Source: Algicoccus sp048820935 | Lineage (GTDB): Bacteria > Pseudomonadota > Gammaproteobacteria > Burkholderiales > Burkholderiaceae_B | Length of the DNA: 64,000 bases | Direction of reading: 5' to 3' | NCBI RefSeq assembly: GCF_048820935.1 | Contig: NZ_JBMERD010000007.1 | Location: forward strand, 1-64,000 | In this document: one piece after another, positions 9,864 through 18,640 of the stretch | How the letters are laid out: each line of letters starts with the position of its first letter | How positions within the stretch are numbered: position 1 is the first letter of the stretch | Position numbers and translations under genes: made by a program | The notes under the pieces: generated by a model | What the model saw: only the letters and a program-made list of their open reading frames with translations | Told to the model about the DNA's origin: nothing | Database searches by the model: none

Positions 9864-10870
9864 ATGCAAACAAAAAACTCAACAACACCCTTAGAACAAG
9901 CATCAAACTCTGTCTAGGTGCTTTAGTCGCCACGGCATTACTAGGCACAAGCGGTATTGCCTTTGCTGCTTATCCAGATCGACCCATTAAGTTAATCGTT
10001 CCATATCCACCGGGTGGGGCTGGTGACCAAATGGGTCGTGCCATTGGTGATCGTCTAGGTAAAGCGTTGGGTCAGCCCGTTGTCGTCGAAAACAAACCCG
10101 GCGCCAGTACATGCATTGCCGCAACGCATGTGGCTAAGAGCAAGCCCGATGGCTACACTCTGTTACTTGGTAGTAATTCCAGCATGGTTCTGAATCCCAT
10201 GCTTTATAAAAACACCATTCAATATCAGGCTGAAGACTTTGATATTGTGAGCATCGTGACCGAAATGCCAATTCTGGCAGTCATGAATCCAGAAGTCCCT
10301 GCCAACACCATCGCGGAGCTTTCTGCACTCACGCAAGCCAATCCCGACAAGCTGAACTTTGCGTCGATCGGAATCGGCAATCCATTGCATCTGGCCAATG
10401 AATTACTGAACGAACGCGCCAATATCAAAATGACGCACGTCCCTTACAACGGCAGTGCGCCCGCGCTGGCTTCCGTGATGGCAAACGATACGCAATTAAT
10501 GGTGGATGGCATTATTTCTTCACTGCCATTGATCAAGGACAATCGATTGAAGCCCTTGGCTGTCATGTCTTCTGAGCGTTTAGACGTTTTACCAGATGTA
10601 CCAACCGTGGCAGAAAGTGGTTTTCCGGGGTTTCGAGCGGCAACTTGGTTTGGCGTTTCCACACCTAAAGGTACACCCGCTGAGATTCAAGCACAGTTCA
10701 ACACCAAGCTCAATGAAATCATGCAAGATCAAGCCTTCGCAGATCCTCTGATTAAGCTTGGTATGGTTATTCAAAAACCACGCTCACTTGAAGATCTCGC
10801 ACAATATGTGGATCAAGATCGAACCACTTGGAGCAAAGTGATCGAAGACAATCAGTTCGCACTAGATTGA
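9864..10870 (+). CDS. Bug/TctC-family solute-binding protein with an apparent frameshift in the signal peptide
   Basis: The mature part starts at AAYPDRPIKLIVPYPPGG and is a typical Bug periplasmic binding protein that captures organic acids for tripartite tricarboxylate transport. A good AGGAG precedes ATG 9864, but that frame stops after ten codons. One extra A in the A6 run at 9872-9877 would join this ATG to a clean signal peptide (TALLGTSGIAFA) and the long frame. No in-frame ATG, GTG or TTG lies near the ribosome site. Either the gene is inactivated at its 5' end or the sequence lacks one A. No TctA/TctB membrane genes are nearby, as is common for orphan Bug genes. Confidence 0.8.
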
Positions 10871-10893
10871 TCAAAACCGCCCATCAAGCGCTT

Positions 10894-10925
10894 CACACGG
10901 ATCGTATGGTTTAACGATCCGTGTG
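10894..10925. terminator. Hairpin after the Bug gene, probable terminator
   Basis: CACACGGATCG at 10894-10904 pairs perfectly with CGATCCGTGTG at 10915-10925 around a 10-nt loop. It lies 24 bp after the Bug stop codon. The downstream T-run is weak, so termination may be partly factor dependent. Confidence 0.55.
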
Positions 10926-10951
10926 ATGAAATTTGCCAATTTAGGTTTTCA

Positions 10952-10993
10952 TTAGGTTAAAAAATTGTTAAAATTAGACGAAATTTAACCTAA
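10952..10993 (+). promoter_or_regulatory. Inverted repeat upstream of the XRE-ImmA gene, probable operator
   Basis: TTAGGTTAAA at 10952-10961 and TTTAACCTAA at 10984-10993 are exact reverse complements with a 22-nt AT-rich spacer. A further partial copy, TTAGGTTTT, starts at 10941. The position 20-60 bp before the start at 11014 suits an autoregulatory site of the encoded XRE protein. Confidence 0.55.
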
Positions 10994-11013
10994 ATTGAAC
11001 TCAAGGAGGCATC

Positions 11014-12075
11014 ATGATCGAAAACCGCATCCGTCAAGCGCGCTTAGCGGCCGGTTTGACGTTAGCCGCTTTGGGTGACAAGGTGGGCGTATCGCACACC
11101 ACCATTCAAAAGTATGAAAAAGGTCGGCTGACACCATCATCATCACAATTGCTCAAACTTGCACGCGCTTGCGGCGTTCGTACAGAGTATTTTTTTCGTA
11201 CCCACACGGTCGATCTCCTACGACCGGAATTTCGCAAGCTTTCTTCTTTCGGAAAAACAGCACAAGAAGCTTTAAAACTCAAGGTATTAGAGTTGGTCGA
11301 AAAGCATGTGGAACTGCTAAGTGCCTTCCCCGAATCACCGTTATTGGCGTTTACACCACCTTCAGGCTTGCCTAATCTCATCTCATCTTTGGATGAGATT
11401 GAGAATTTCTCTGATCTAATACGAAATCAGTGGCAATTGGGCATGAACCCTATTCCTCATCTAATTGATACGCTCGAGGCAATCGGTCTGTTAATCATTG
11501 AGGTACACGAAGACAATCCAAAATTCTCCGGATTAGCCGCCACGGCGCGTACAGAAGATGGTCGAGAATTTCCTGTCGTGGCTGTTTCCAAACTTTGGCC
11601 AGGGGATCGACAACGTTTCACCTTAGCCCATGAGCTTGGACATCTATTACTCAAAGGGCGACTGGCAGAGGGGCTTGATGAAGAAAAAGCATGTGATCGA
11701 TTCGCTGGTGCTTTTTTGGCACCTCAGGTAGCTGTAATTTACTTGCTGGGTCAACAACGACAGGCTCTAGAATGGAAAGAGCTATACGCTTTAAAACACG
11801 AGTTCGGATTGTCTATGGCCGGATGGCTACAGCGCGCCAAACAGTGTGGCGTGATCAATGGCGAAACTTACTTATCACTGGTCAAGCGATTTTCCGCCCG
11901 AGGTTGGCGCAAAAAGGAACCGGGCGATCCGTTACAACAGGAACATCCTCAACTTTTTGCTCAACTAGTCTACCGTGCCCTCGCTGAACAATATATCTCT
12001 GATTCCAAAGCTGCAGAACTCTTGGGCATCCCAATGATGCGTTTCCATAAAGAACGTCAACTGGGAGTTATTTGA
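11014..12075 (+). CDS. XRE-family regulator fused to an ImmA/IrrE metallopeptidase domain
   Basis: The protein has 353 residues. Residues 1-60 form an XRE helix-turn-helix (ALGDKVGVSHTTIQKYEKG). After a linker, HELGH near residue 206 is the zinc HExxH motif of ImmA/IrrE (COG2856) peptidases, which cleave repressors in phages, ICEs and stress responses. AAGGAGG precedes the ATG. The stop overlaps the next PIN-domain gene as TGATG, so the two are translationally coupled. This arrangement resembles toxin-antitoxin loci in which an XRE-COG2856 protein acts as antitoxin for a PIN-like or other toxin. Confidence 0.88.
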   Translation: MIENRIRQARLAAGLTLAALGDKVGVSHTTIQKYEKGRLTPSSSQLLKLARACGVRTEYFFRTHTVDLLRPEFRKLSSFGKTAQEALKLKVLELVEKHVELLSAFPESPLLAFTPPSGLPNLISSLDEIENFSDLIRNQWQLGMNPIPHLIDTLEAIGLLIIEVHEDNPKFSGLAATARTEDGREFPVVAVSKLWPGDRQRFTLAHELGHLLLKGRLAEGLDEEKACDRFAGAFLAPQVAVIYLLGQQRQALEWKELYALKHEFGLSMAGWLQRAKQCGVINGETYLSLVKRFSARGWRKKEPGDPLQQEHPQLFAQLVYRALAEQYISDSKAAELLGIPMMRFHKERQLGVI

Positions 12076-12584
12076 TGCGCTTACTGATCAGTGACGCAAA
12101 TATCCTGATCGATATGGAAGCTGGGATGTTGATAGAAACACTTTTCTTGCTGCCTATGGAGTTTGGCATTCCCGACCTGCTATACCATGAAGAGATCGAA
12201 GAGGGCAGTCCTGAGCTTGAGCAATTGGGTCTGCAGATTATGGAGGTTCGCAGTGAATTCGTGCAATACGCCGTTTCATTAACTCATCAATACAACCAGA
12301 CACTATCAACCAAGAATGGTGTTAAGCCTAGCCACAACGATTATCTAGCAGTTGCATTAGCAAAACAAGAATCCTGCACGTTATTGACGGGTGATGCCAA
12401 TTTACGAATCGTGGCCGACAAAGAGTCTATTGCGGTCATGGGTACTATCGGTCTGTTATGTGCAATGATTGAAAATCAACTGCTGACAGTAGATGATGCA
12501 CTCAAAGCATTATTGAAAATGAAAGATAACAAACGGCGCTTACCCTGGTCAATCGCAGAAAAAGAGATTCAAGCCTTGCGCTAA
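12075..12584 (+). CDS. PIN-domain protein (DUF3368-like), probable toxin partner
   Basis: The protein has 169 residues from ATG 12075; an in-frame TTG one codon earlier is less likely. ISDANILIDME supplies the first acidic residues of a PIN nuclease, SHNDYLAVALAK the central Asp, and LLTGDANLR the third acidic cluster. PIN toxins cleave RNA. The gene shares one base with the stop of the XRE-ImmA gene, so the pair is a putative toxin-antitoxin operon. Activity and target are not known from the sequence. Confidence 0.8.
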   Translation: MRLLISDANILIDMEAGMLIETLFLLPMEFGIPDLLYHEEIEEGSPELEQLGLQIMEVRSEFVQYAVSLTHQYNQTLSTKNGVKPSHNDYLAVALAKQESCTLLTGDANLRIVADKESIAVMGTIGLLCAMIENQLLTVDDALKALLKMKDNKRRLPWSIAEKEIQALR

Positions 12585-12597
12585 TTATCCAATATTC

Positions 12598-12666
12598 ATA
12601 GCGACAGGTTCGTACCGCATGTTTATGACATCATGCACATTTCATGTTAACGAACCATATCGCTAT
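12598..12666. repeat. Long imperfect hairpin after the PIN gene
   Basis: The arm at 12598-12612 (ATAGCGA-CA-GGTTCG) pairs with 12651-12666, whose reverse complement reads ATAGCGA-TAT-GGTTCG. The 38-nt loop has a nested GCATG (12617-12621) and CATGC (12632-12636). It lies between the PIN stop and the convergent small gene at 12674. No T-run follows. It may be a terminator, an RNA structure or a mobile-element relic. Confidence 0.5.
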
Positions 12667-12673
12667 GGACAAC

Positions 12674-12859
12674 TTACTCTTCAGACTCTTTTATACGGGC
12701 AAGCGTCGCCGCTCGACGCGCAGCAAACCTCGCCTCCACTTCAGACGCTGGAATCCCTTGACCCGCCTTTATCTGTGCTCGCGCACGTTCAACTTTCATT
12801 GCCAACCACGCATCATATTGCAGCATTTCTTCTGGTTGACTCACTTCATCGTTTTGCAT
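12674..12859 (-). CDS. Small orphan antitoxin-like protein (stability-determinant type)
   Basis: The protein has 61 charged, mostly helical residues (MQNDEVSQPEEMLQYDAWLA at the N-terminus, then an Arg/Glu-rich helix). It resembles the small stability determinants that precede RelE/ParE toxin genes. The usual toxin should follow on the same strand, but downstream there are only the hairpin and the convergent PIN gene. It appears to be an antitoxin left without its toxin. The family assignment comes from composition and recall. Confidence 0.6.
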   Translation of the reverse strand: MQNDEVSQPEEMLQYDAWLAMKVERARAQIKAGQGIPASEVEARFAARRAATLARIKESEE

Positions 12860-12967
12860 CTATCTAACTTCCGCACTTTTTGATTCACAGAAAAAATCTA
12901 TTTGTTTAAAAACATATAGTTACTATTTTTAGGCACTGCATTATTTTTTGAATGCGCAGTCAGGATG

Positions 12968-12993
12968 GGAGTCATCAGCAAAGCGATGACTCC
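12968..12993 (-). terminator. Hairpin after the alanine/sodium symporter gene
   Basis: GGAGTCATC at 12968-12976 pairs exactly with GATGACTCC at 12985-12993 around an 8-nt loop, 14 bp beyond the symporter stop codon. There is no clear T-run directly after it on the minus strand. Position and symmetry support a transcription terminator. Confidence 0.5.
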
Positions 12994-13006
12994 TTTGCAC
13001 TTGCCT

Positions 13007-14413
13007 TCAAGACGACTTCTGCCACACACTGACCTCAATCTTGTCTCGTAGCTCCGGATAGTCATCGGGGTTAAAGCAGGGCACGCCAGCTTGTTTTTGC
13101 GCAAAATAATCTCGCGTTAGCTTAAAGACGATCGGTGATAGCAAGACGATTGCCACCAGATTCACACTGGCCATCAGCCCCATTGCTGCATCAGCCATAT
13201 TAAAGACAGCCATCACACTTTCGATAGAACCCCAGAACACCATGGCTAAGGCGCCTAAGCGCAACACGGTACGCCAGAACACACCGTTGGCTTTCAAATA
13301 GGTCAATGCATTTTCTGCATAGGCATAGTTACCAATGATGGATGTAAAGGCAAATAACAAAACCGCCACTGCGATAAAGTGCACACCCGCATCCCCCACG
13401 TGCATAGAAAACGCATGTTGCGTCAAAGCAGTGCCTGTCACACCGGGCAACTGACCTAAAACACCCGACATGAGGATCAAGACGGCCGTTGCAGTACAAA
13501 TGACGATGGTGTCAATAAAAACACCCAATGCCTGCACAAACCCTTGTGAAGAGGGATGGTGAGGATCTGGTACAGCCACAGCTGCAATATTGGGGGCTGA
13601 ACCCATACCCGCTTCGTTCGAGTACAAACCGCGTTTAATGCCGTTTAATAAGGCACCTGCTACACCACCGACAGCGGGCTCTAGTCCAAACGCACTTTTA
13701 AAAATCGTGGCCAACACGATAGGCACCTGTTGTGCATTCACAGCCATGACATACAGTGCGAGCAACACGTAGCCAATCGCCATCACTGGCACTAAAAGCT
13801 CTGCAACCCGTGCGATTTTGCGCACACCCCCAAAGATCACACTCCCCGCCATCAAAACGAGACCTAGACCCACACTCCACTTGGGCACCGACATTGAAGC
13901 TTCCATGGCTTCAGCGATTGAATTGGCCTGTACAGCGTTAAACACCAAACCAAACGTCAGAATCAAACACAAGGAAAACACCACGGCGGCCCACGGAGCT
14001 CGTAGACCACGGTCAATGTAAAAAGCAGGGCCACCACGAAACTCACCGTCGTCATTGCGCACCTTAAAAAGCTGTGCCAGCGTACTTTCTGCATAGGCCG
14101 TGGCCATTCCGAGTAACGCCACCACCCACATCCAAAAGATTGATCCGGGTCCACCCATTGTCAATGCAACAGCGACACCGGCGATATTGCCCGTACCGAC
14201 CCGTGATGCCAGGCTGGTGCACAAAGCTTGAAATGGGGTGATACCACGGCGATCACCTTCTGAGGCACTGACCACCAAGCGAAAGAACTCCGGGAAATGT
14301 CGAAACTGGATAAACCTTAAATTGACTGTGAACCACACACCCACACACAGTAACGCTGCGATCAGGACGTAATTCCAGAGAATCGTATTGAGAAAATCGA
14401 TAACAATTTGCAT
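13007..14413 (-). CDS. Alanine or glycine:cation symporter, AGCS family
   Basis: The protein has 468 residues with about ten hydrophobic membrane segments. ASRVGTGNIAGVAVA is the conserved TM motif of sodium:alanine symporters, and GLYSNEAGMGSAPNIAA is the family signature. It imports small neutral amino acids with sodium or protons across the inner membrane. It stands alone, with an AT-rich upstream region and no visible glycine riboswitch. Confidence 0.93.
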   Translation of the reverse strand: MQIVIDFLNTILWNYVLIAALLCVGVWFTVNLRFIQFRHFPEFFRLVVSASEGDRRGITPFQALCTSLASRVGTGNIAGVAVALTMGGPGSIFWMWVVALLGMATAYAESTLAQLFKVRNDDGEFRGGPAFYIDRGLRAPWAAVVFSLCLILTFGLVFNAVQANSIAEAMEASMSVPKWSVGLGLVLMAGSVIFGGVRKIARVAELLVPVMAIGYVLLALYVMAVNAQQVPIVLATIFKSAFGLEPAVGGVAGALLNGIKRGLYSNEAGMGSAPNIAAVAVPDPHHPSSQGFVQALGVFIDTIVICTATAVLILMSGVLGQLPGVTGTALTQHAFSMHVGDAGVHFIAVAVLLFAFTSIIGNYAYAENALTYLKANGVFWRTVLRLGALAMVFWGSIESVMAVFNMADAAMGLMASVNLVAIVLLSPIVFKLTRDYFAQKQAGVPCFNPDDYPELRDKIEVSVWQKSS

Positions 14414-14678
14414 GATTTTAAAAAATAGTTGCTAAGTTTTACTTTGCAAGTATGACAGAAAAATCCTATTTTTGTCATGTTTTTTATGTTTGTTTTTGTG
14501 AGTGAGTTTGCATGGCCTATGTAGAACCGGTTTGCATTAAGCCATCTATGAATGAACCGTCTAAGCACGCTTTCACACAAACAAAAGCAACAACTCAAAC
14601 CAAAAGCGATGTTTTTTCAGGAAACGCGGGGCATCATGAGATAATCACGGGTGGATGTATTGACGACGCTTTTGAATC

Positions 14679-15269
14679 ATGAACCTGACGAATCTTCTTG
14701 CCAAACATTTCGATGACCACGTCGAAGTGACACACCGCACACTGGAAGCGCTTGCGACCCCACTGGAAGTGGCGATCGAGGCGTGTTTTCAGACGCTTAC
14801 CAACGGCGGTAAATTACTCGCCTGCGGCAACGGCGGCTCTGCGGCTGATGCACAACATTTCATTGCGGAACTCGTTGGGCGATTTGAGCGTGAACGTTTG
14901 CCGCTCGCCGGTGTCACACTGAGTGCAGACACATCGATTTTGACGGCTGTCGGAAACGATTACGGCTATGAACAAGTTTTTGCGCGTCAGGTGGCTGCTT
15001 TAGGTCAACCTGGCGACATTTTGGTGGCAATTTCAACAAGCGGTAATTCAGGCAACGTCTTACAGGCCATTCAAACAGCCCATGAATGTGAAATGAATGT
15101 CATTGCACTCACAGGCCGTGATGGTGGTCAGATTGGCCAGATGCTTTATGAAACGGATGTCCATCTATGTGTGCCCCATGAGCGCACCATGCGAATCCAG
15201 GAAATGCACATCTTGCTCCTGCACCTGATCTGTGAAGGCATTGACACCCTGCTTCTTGGAGAACCCTGA
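14679..15269 (+). CDS. SIS-domain sugar isomerase: GmhA or DiaA
   Basis: The protein has 196 residues. CGNGGSAADAQHF and ISTSGNSGNV are the SIS phosphosugar-binding loops. The Glu in HFIAELVGRF and the His in RIQEMHILLLH occupy the catalytic positions of phosphoheptose isomerase, so heptose synthesis is possible. The gene order, directly before a DolP/YraP-like lipoprotein, is that of diaA, which encodes a DnaA-binding initiation factor. The sequence favours an active isomerase and the context favours DiaA. Its stop overlaps the next start as TGATG. Confidence 0.85.
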   Translation: MNLTNLLAKHFDDHVEVTHRTLEALATPLEVAIEACFQTLTNGGKLLACGNGGSAADAQHFIAELVGRFERERLPLAGVTLSADTSILTAVGNDYGYEQVFARQVAALGQPGDILVAISTSGNSGNVLQAIQTAHECEMNVIALTGRDGGQIGQMLYETDVHLCVPHERTMRIQEMHILLLHLICEGIDTLLLGEP

Positions 15270-16018
15270 TGAAATTACGCTTTGCTCTGGCGACTACAGC
15301 CGCTAGCCTTACCCTGATTCTGTCCGGTTGCGCACCCGTTCTAGTTGGCGGCGCCATGGTCGGTATCGCCTCAGTTGCGGCTGATCCTAGAACCACAGCC
15401 GAACAAGTGACCGATACAGAAATTGAACTCAAAGCTTCCGCTGCGATCAGTGAACAAATCGGTGCACAAGCCAATATTTCCACCTCAGCTTATGCTGGTG
15501 ACGTTTTACTCGTTGGGACAGCACCGAACGAACAAGTCCGTGAAAAAGCGGCCGATATCGTGTCTCAAATTTCTGGCGTTCGTGCGATTACCAACCGGAT
15601 TGTGGTCGGCTCGCCACCGACTTTCAGCCAGATTACTTCTGACACTTGGCTCGCTTCCAAAGTACGTACAGCCTTGATTGCGGGACGCGACATTCCCTCA
15701 AAAGCCGTTAAGGTCACCGCAGAAAACGATAATATCTATCTGCAAGGGATGGTGACAGCTACTCAAGCAGAAGATATCAAACGCTTGGTACGGAGCATTT
15801 CAGGGGTCAAAGAAGTTTTCACATTGTTTGACATTCTTGTGCCTGGCCAAACTGATCGCATTCGCGTTCCGGACTCTGCCCAAAGCGGTGCCAGCTCAGC
15901 GGTTTCACAAGGTCAGAACAATGTGTCATCGCGAGCTGCTTCCATGGATCCAGGCCCCGTCACACCTAGTAGCTCACCGGTGATAACACCTAATTCACCA
16001 CAAGCCAGACCCTTGTAA
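15269..16018 (+). CDS. dolP: BON-domain outer-membrane lipoprotein, DolP/YraP-like
   Basis: The protein has 249 residues. The signal peptide ends in the lipobox LSGC, with the lipidated Cys at residue 21. Two BON domains follow (about residues 45-115 and 125-190), then a Ser/Pro-rich tail. In E. coli, DolP sits at the inner leaflet of the outer membrane, helps outer-membrane integrity and links to amidase activation and BAM function. The gene is coupled to the SIS gene and is followed by a strong terminator, so the two form an operon. The low-complexity tail is longer than in E. coli. Confidence 0.85.
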   Translation: MKLRFALATTAASLTLILSGCAPVLVGGAMVGIASVAADPRTTAEQVTDTEIELKASAAISEQIGAQANISTSAYAGDVLLVGTAPNEQVREKAADIVSQISGVRAITNRIVVGSPPTFSQITSDTWLASKVRTALIAGRDIPSKAVKVTAENDNIYLQGMVTATQAEDIKRLVRSISGVKEVFTLFDILVPGQTDRIRVPDSAQSGASSAVSQGQNNVSSRAASMDPGPVTPSSSPVITPNSPQARPL

Positions 16019-16077
16019 TTCGACCATCAGTCAAAACAAATCATTCGTTGGTCCGATAACAATTAATTTTCAAACTC

Positions 16078-16103
16078 CCCCATCCTCACGGATGGGGCTT
16101 TTT
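16078..16103 (+). terminator. Rho-independent terminator after dolP
   Basis: CCCCATCC at 16078-16085 pairs with GGATGGGG at 16090-16097 around a TCAC loop, followed after one base by TTTTT at 16099-16103. This is a standard intrinsic terminator for the SIS-dolP operon. Confidence 0.9.
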
Positions 16104-16117
16104 GTCAGATTTCTGCC

Positions 16118-16609
16118 ATGAAAAAAGTCATTTCTACCTTGGTTGTACTCTGTCTGATAGGCGCAGGGGCCTGGTTCTTTTTTGCCCCTAAGCAACAAGC
16201 GCCCGCTGTCGTATTTCACACGCTAGACGACCAATCCATTGCCATGGATGATCTGAAGGGTCGGGTTGTTCTCGTCAAATTCTGGGCAACAAGCTGTGTC
16301 ACCTGTGTGAAACAGATGCCAGACACGACTGAACTCTATGAGGCATTGTCCCCCGAAGGCTTCGATGTCATCGCTGTGGCCATGGCTTATGATCCCGAAG
16401 ATTACGTCAAACAATTTACCGCCACTCGCAAATTACCATTCACCGTCGCGATGGATCGCTCAGGTGAAGTGGCTCGTGCATTTGACGATGTTCGATTGAC
16501 ACCCACTGCATTCTTAATTGATAAAAATGGGGCTATCCTTAAAAAGTATCTCGGCAATTACGACAAGCAAGAACTGAGACGAACCGTAGAAACTGCACTG
16601 GCCAGCTGA
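16118..16609 (+). CDS. TlpA-like thiol:disulfide thioredoxin, membrane anchored
   Basis: The protein has 163 residues. An N-terminal hydrophobic segment (about residues 4-22) anchors it to the periplasmic side. FWATSCVTCVKQMP has the CxxC redox centre, and RLTPTAFLIDKNG has the cis-proline of the TlpA/ResA/DsbE family. Such proteins reduce disulfides, for example in cytochrome c or copper-centre assembly. The specific partner is unknown. It precedes argB by 30 bp. Confidence 0.87.
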   Translation: MKKVISTLVVLCLIGAGAWFFFAPKQQAPAVVFHTLDDQSIAMDDLKGRVVLVKFWATSCVTCVKQMPDTTELYEALSPEGFDVIAVAMAYDPEDYVKQFTATRKLPFTVAMDRSGEVARAFDDVRLTPTAFLIDKNGAILKKYLGNYDKQELRRTVETALAS

Positions 16610-16638
16610 ACCCACTCTATCGCGAACGAGGTTGCTAC

Positions 16639-17541
16639 ATGACAAACCCTGCCGACACCCAGATTCTTTCACCCGAAACCATTGCACGTGTTCTGTCCGA
16701 ATCACTGCCTTACATCCGTCGTTTTCATGGCAAAACCATCGTCATTAAATACGGTGGTAATGCCATGACCGAAGAAGTCTTACAGCGCAGCTTCGCACAC
16801 GATGTTGTCTTGCTGAAGCTGATTGGCATGAATCCCGTGGTTGTGCACGGTGGCGGGCCACAAATTGATCATGCGTTGTCTCTAATTGGTAAAAAAGGGA
16901 CTTTCATTCAAGGCATGCGCGTCACTGATCACGAAACCATGGAAGTCGTGGAATGGGTTCTGGGCGGACAGGTTCAGCAAGACATCGTCATGATGATTAA
17001 TCAAGCCGGTGGCAAAGCCGTTGGGCTCACTGGTAAAGACGGTGGTTTAATTCGCACCCGCAAAAACCTCATGGAAAACAAAGAAGATCCTGAGGGCGAA
17101 CCCATTGATCTTGGATTTGTCGGTGAAATTACGCAGATTGACCCCGGTGTCGTCAAAGCGCTTCAGGACGATCAGTTTATTCCAGTGATTTCACCTATCG
17201 GGTTTGGGGAAGACGGTCTGGCGTACAACATCAATGCTGACGTCGTCGCTGGCAAAGTCGCTGAGGTCCTCGCTGCAGAAAAACTTCTGATGATGACCAA
17301 CACCCCTGGGGTGCTCGACAGCCAAGGCAACTTGCTGACACAACTGTCCGCACGCACAATTGACGCTTTGTTTGAAGACGGCACCATCTCAGGTGGCATG
17401 CTGCCCAAGATCTCATCTGCGCTTGATGCAGCTCGCAGTGGCGTGAAATCCGTACACGTAGTCGATGGTCGCGTTCCCCACTGCCTACTGCTTGAAGTGC
17501 TGACCGATCGAGGTGTGGGTACGCTCATCTCATCGTACTAA
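16639..17541 (+). CDS. argB: Acetylglutamate kinase
   Basis: The protein has 300 residues, the usual length. VIKYGGNAM and VVHGGGPQI are the glycine-rich phosphate and substrate loops of the amino-acid kinase fold. It phosphorylates N-acetylglutamate in the second step of arginine synthesis in the cytoplasm. The C-terminal regulatory segment typical of arginine-sensitive enzymes is present. The stop overlaps the start of the following HAD gene by one base, a neighbourhood known from Burkholderiales. Confidence 0.97.
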   Translation: MTNPADTQILSPETIARVLSESLPYIRRFHGKTIVIKYGGNAMTEEVLQRSFAHDVVLLKLIGMNPVVVHGGGPQIDHALSLIGKKGTFIQGMRVTDHETMEVVEWVLGGQVQQDIVMMINQAGGKAVGLTGKDGGLIRTRKNLMENKEDPEGEPIDLGFVGEITQIDPGVVKALQDDQFIPVISPIGFGEDGLAYNINADVVAGKVAEVLAAEKLLMMTNTPGVLDSQGNLLTQLSARTIDALFEDGTISGGMLPKISSALDAARSGVKSVHVVDGRVPHCLLLEVLTDRGVGTLISSY

Positions 17542-18278
17542 TGCTTAAGCGCCGTCTGACACCCTCTGTCAGCCGGATTCGGCGATCAAGGTGCCATACC
17601 GACCCTGACGAACTGGTATGGCTCTTTGATCTCGACAACACACTGCACGACACTTCTTGGCGAATCTTTGATGCCATTCGAGATGGTATGACCGATGCCA
17701 TCATGGATCTGTTAGACGTTTCTGAAGAAACTGCCCATCAAATGCGGCACAAGTATTGGTCCATGTATGGTGCGACCATGATTGGGCTAACCAAACATCA
17801 CGGCGTCGATCCACAAACCTTTTTAGATCGCAGCCACGACTTCGATGTTAAACAACTCGTACGCGCACCCCGTGGATTAGCGCAACGATTGCGCAAGCTT
17901 CAGGGACGAAAAATCCTGATTACCAATGCACCAAGGCTTTACGCAACACGAGTCCTCAAACACCTCAAAATGCTGCATCTCTTTGATGGCATCTGGTCAG
18001 TTGAAGATATGCGTGTGTTTGGGCACCACAGACCCAAACCTTCACACTCGCTATTGCGTTATGTGCTTGCCACTGAAGGTATCCCAGCGCATCGAGCTGT
18101 ACTGGTTGAAGACACACTCAGTAACCTGCATGCTGCACGTGCTGTCGGCTTAAAGACAGTGCATGTGTTTCACCCAGGTACGCCTTTTGCGCATCCACGT
18201 CGAGGACGATCACTCATCGTGGATTTACGTGTCACCAAAGTTGAAGACCTGTTGCTCAGTAAACGACCGTTGCGTTGA
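17541..18278 (+). CDS. HAD-superfamily hydrolase, pyrimidine 5'-nucleotidase type
   Basis: The protein has 245 residues. FDLDNTLHD contains the nucleophile and acid Asp of the HAD fold, ILITNAPRLYA is motif II, and KPSHSLLRY plus VLVEDTLSNL are motifs III and IV. It belongs to the group annotated as pyrimidine 5'-nucleotidase (SDT1/YjjG-like), which dephosphorylates nucleotides or removes abnormal ones. It is coupled to argB. No slmA gene follows, as it often does in relatives; instead an accessory region begins. Confidence 0.88.
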   Translation: MLKRRLTPSVSRIRRSRCHTDPDELVWLFDLDNTLHDTSWRIFDAIRDGMTDAIMDLLDVSEETAHQMRHKYWSMYGATMIGLTKHHGVDPQTFLDRSHDFDVKQLVRAPRGLAQRLRKLQGRKILITNAPRLYATRVLKHLKMLHLFDGIWSVEDMRVFGHHRPKPSHSLLRYVLATEGIPAHRAVLVEDTLSNLHAARAVGLKTVHVFHPGTPFAHPRRGRSLIVDLRVTKVEDLLLSKRPLR

Positions 18279-18388
18279 AAGTGTGCAAGTGATTAAACCC
18301 AACATAACTAAAACAAGTTTAGAATAAATCGTCTTGATACTGAAAACCGTTTTCTGGGAAACCCATGCCGGAAGTTTCAACCTTGCGC

Positions 18389-18640
18389 ATGAAAAGTCCT
18401 GTGCATCCAGGCGCTTTCATCAAACACGAAATCATTGAACCTCTCGGCTTAAACTTCATTGCAGCAGCCCAAATATTAGCTGTCGACCAATCCATTCTTT
18501 CAGCGCTACTGAATGAGCACACAGCCTTACGATCAGACGTGGCATTACGAATTGAAAAAGCTTTTGGGGTATCAAAAGACACATTGATGCGCATGCAAAA
18601 GAGTCATGACACCGCAAAAATGGCAGACGGGCTTAAGTAG
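18389..18640 (+). CDS. HigA-type XRE antitoxin without an adjacent toxin
   Basis: The protein has 83 residues from ATG 18389; an upstream ATG at 18365 is also in frame. MKSPVHPGAFIKHEIIEPLG is the typical HigA N-terminus, followed by an XRE helix-turn-helix and ALRIEKAFGVSKDTLMRMQ. HigA represses its operon and neutralises HigB, which would be encoded just upstream. The 110 bp between the HAD stop and this gene are too short for HigB, so this is an orphan antitoxin or promoter-bearing remnant. Confidence 0.8.
   Translation: MKSPVHPGAFIKHEIIEPLGLNFIAAAQILAVDQSILSALLNEHTALRSDVALRIEKAFGVSKDTLMRMQKSHDTAKMADGLK

Noticed and set aside
12598..12666. Possible integron attC site
   Set aside because: The fold is attC-like in size, but the RYYYAAC and GTTRRRY core sites are not at its ends and no integrase or cassette array is near.
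14414..14678. Glycine or other riboswitch before the alanine/sodium symporter
   Set aside because: The region is AT-rich and lacks the conserved stems of known amino-acid riboswitches.
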